6,173 nt of DNA from an uncultured Faecalibacterium sp. (GTDB lineage: Bacteria; Bacillota; Clostridia; Oscillospirales; Ruminococcaceae): positions 1 through 6,173 of the forward strand of contig CAMFSB010000105.1 of assembly GCA_945982465.1 (NCBI GenBank), given 5' to 3'. Under the pieces are notes generated by a model, which was given only the letters and a program-made list of their open reading frames with translations, was not told where the DNA came from and searched no databases. Shown piece by piece: positions 6,128 to 6,173 of this stretch. How positions within the stretch are numbered: the stretch's first letter is position 1; the number at the start of each line of letters is the position of its first letter. Position numbers and translations under genes: made by a program.

Positions 6128-6173
6128 GTAAAGAAGTGTTCCGTTCCGGCCGCTTTGGCCGATGCGCAGGCAA

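Noticed and set aside
6147..6161. Small hairpin CGGCC/GGCCG near the right edge
   Set aside because: Five base pairs without a following T-tract in GC-rich DNA are expected by chance, and the window ends 12 bases later.

Overview
The window is a GC-rich (about 60% or slightly more by eye) bacterial segment. All six recognisable genes lie on the + strand, most behind strong AGGAGG-type Shine-Dalgarno sites, with very short intergenic gaps. GC-rich codon use, strong ribosome binding sites and Clostridia-like protein styles (for example an OppF-type ATPase with an LDGGRRQR signature) suggest a high-GC gut Firmicute, such as an Oscillospiraceae/Ruminococcaceae relative near Faecalibacterium, Gemmiger or Subdoligranulum. 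This placement is inference from style; no marker gene is present.

Left block (1-3315): the 3' part of an OppD/DppD-type ATPase is followed after 11 bases by a complete OppF/DppF-type ATPase, and after 27 more bases by a CocE/NonD (peptidase S15-like) serine hydrolase. These read as the distal end of a peptide or small-solute ABC import operon. The permease and binding-protein genes would lie left of the window. The hydrolase has no signal peptide and probably acts in the cytoplasm on imported substrate.

Middle gap (3316-3483, 168 bases): this holds a plausible sigma-A promoter (TTGCAT-17-TAGTAT), then a multi-tier hairpin ending in a six-T tract that directly abuts the next gene's Shine-Dalgarno. 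It could be an intrinsic terminator for the left operon, an attenuator or riboswitch-like leader for the right operon, or both. This is the least explained structure in the window.

Right block (3484-6109): an SGNH/GDSL-type esterase, a ROK-family sugar kinase whose ribosome binding site lies inside the esterase gene, and an AEC-family (auxin efflux carrier-like) transporter, followed by a weak intrinsic terminator. Together the two blocks look like a nutrient-scavenging locus: import, hydrolysis or deacylation, sugar phosphorylation, and organic-acid or solute transport. The substrate cannot be read from the sequence.

I see no mobile element, CRISPR array, tRNA or rRNA, and no clearly new system. 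The points most worth checking are the leader hairpin, unusual residues in the two ABC ATPases (signature loop and C-terminal cysteines), and a ROK kinase lacking the usual E-x-G-H and zinc-cysteine motifs.
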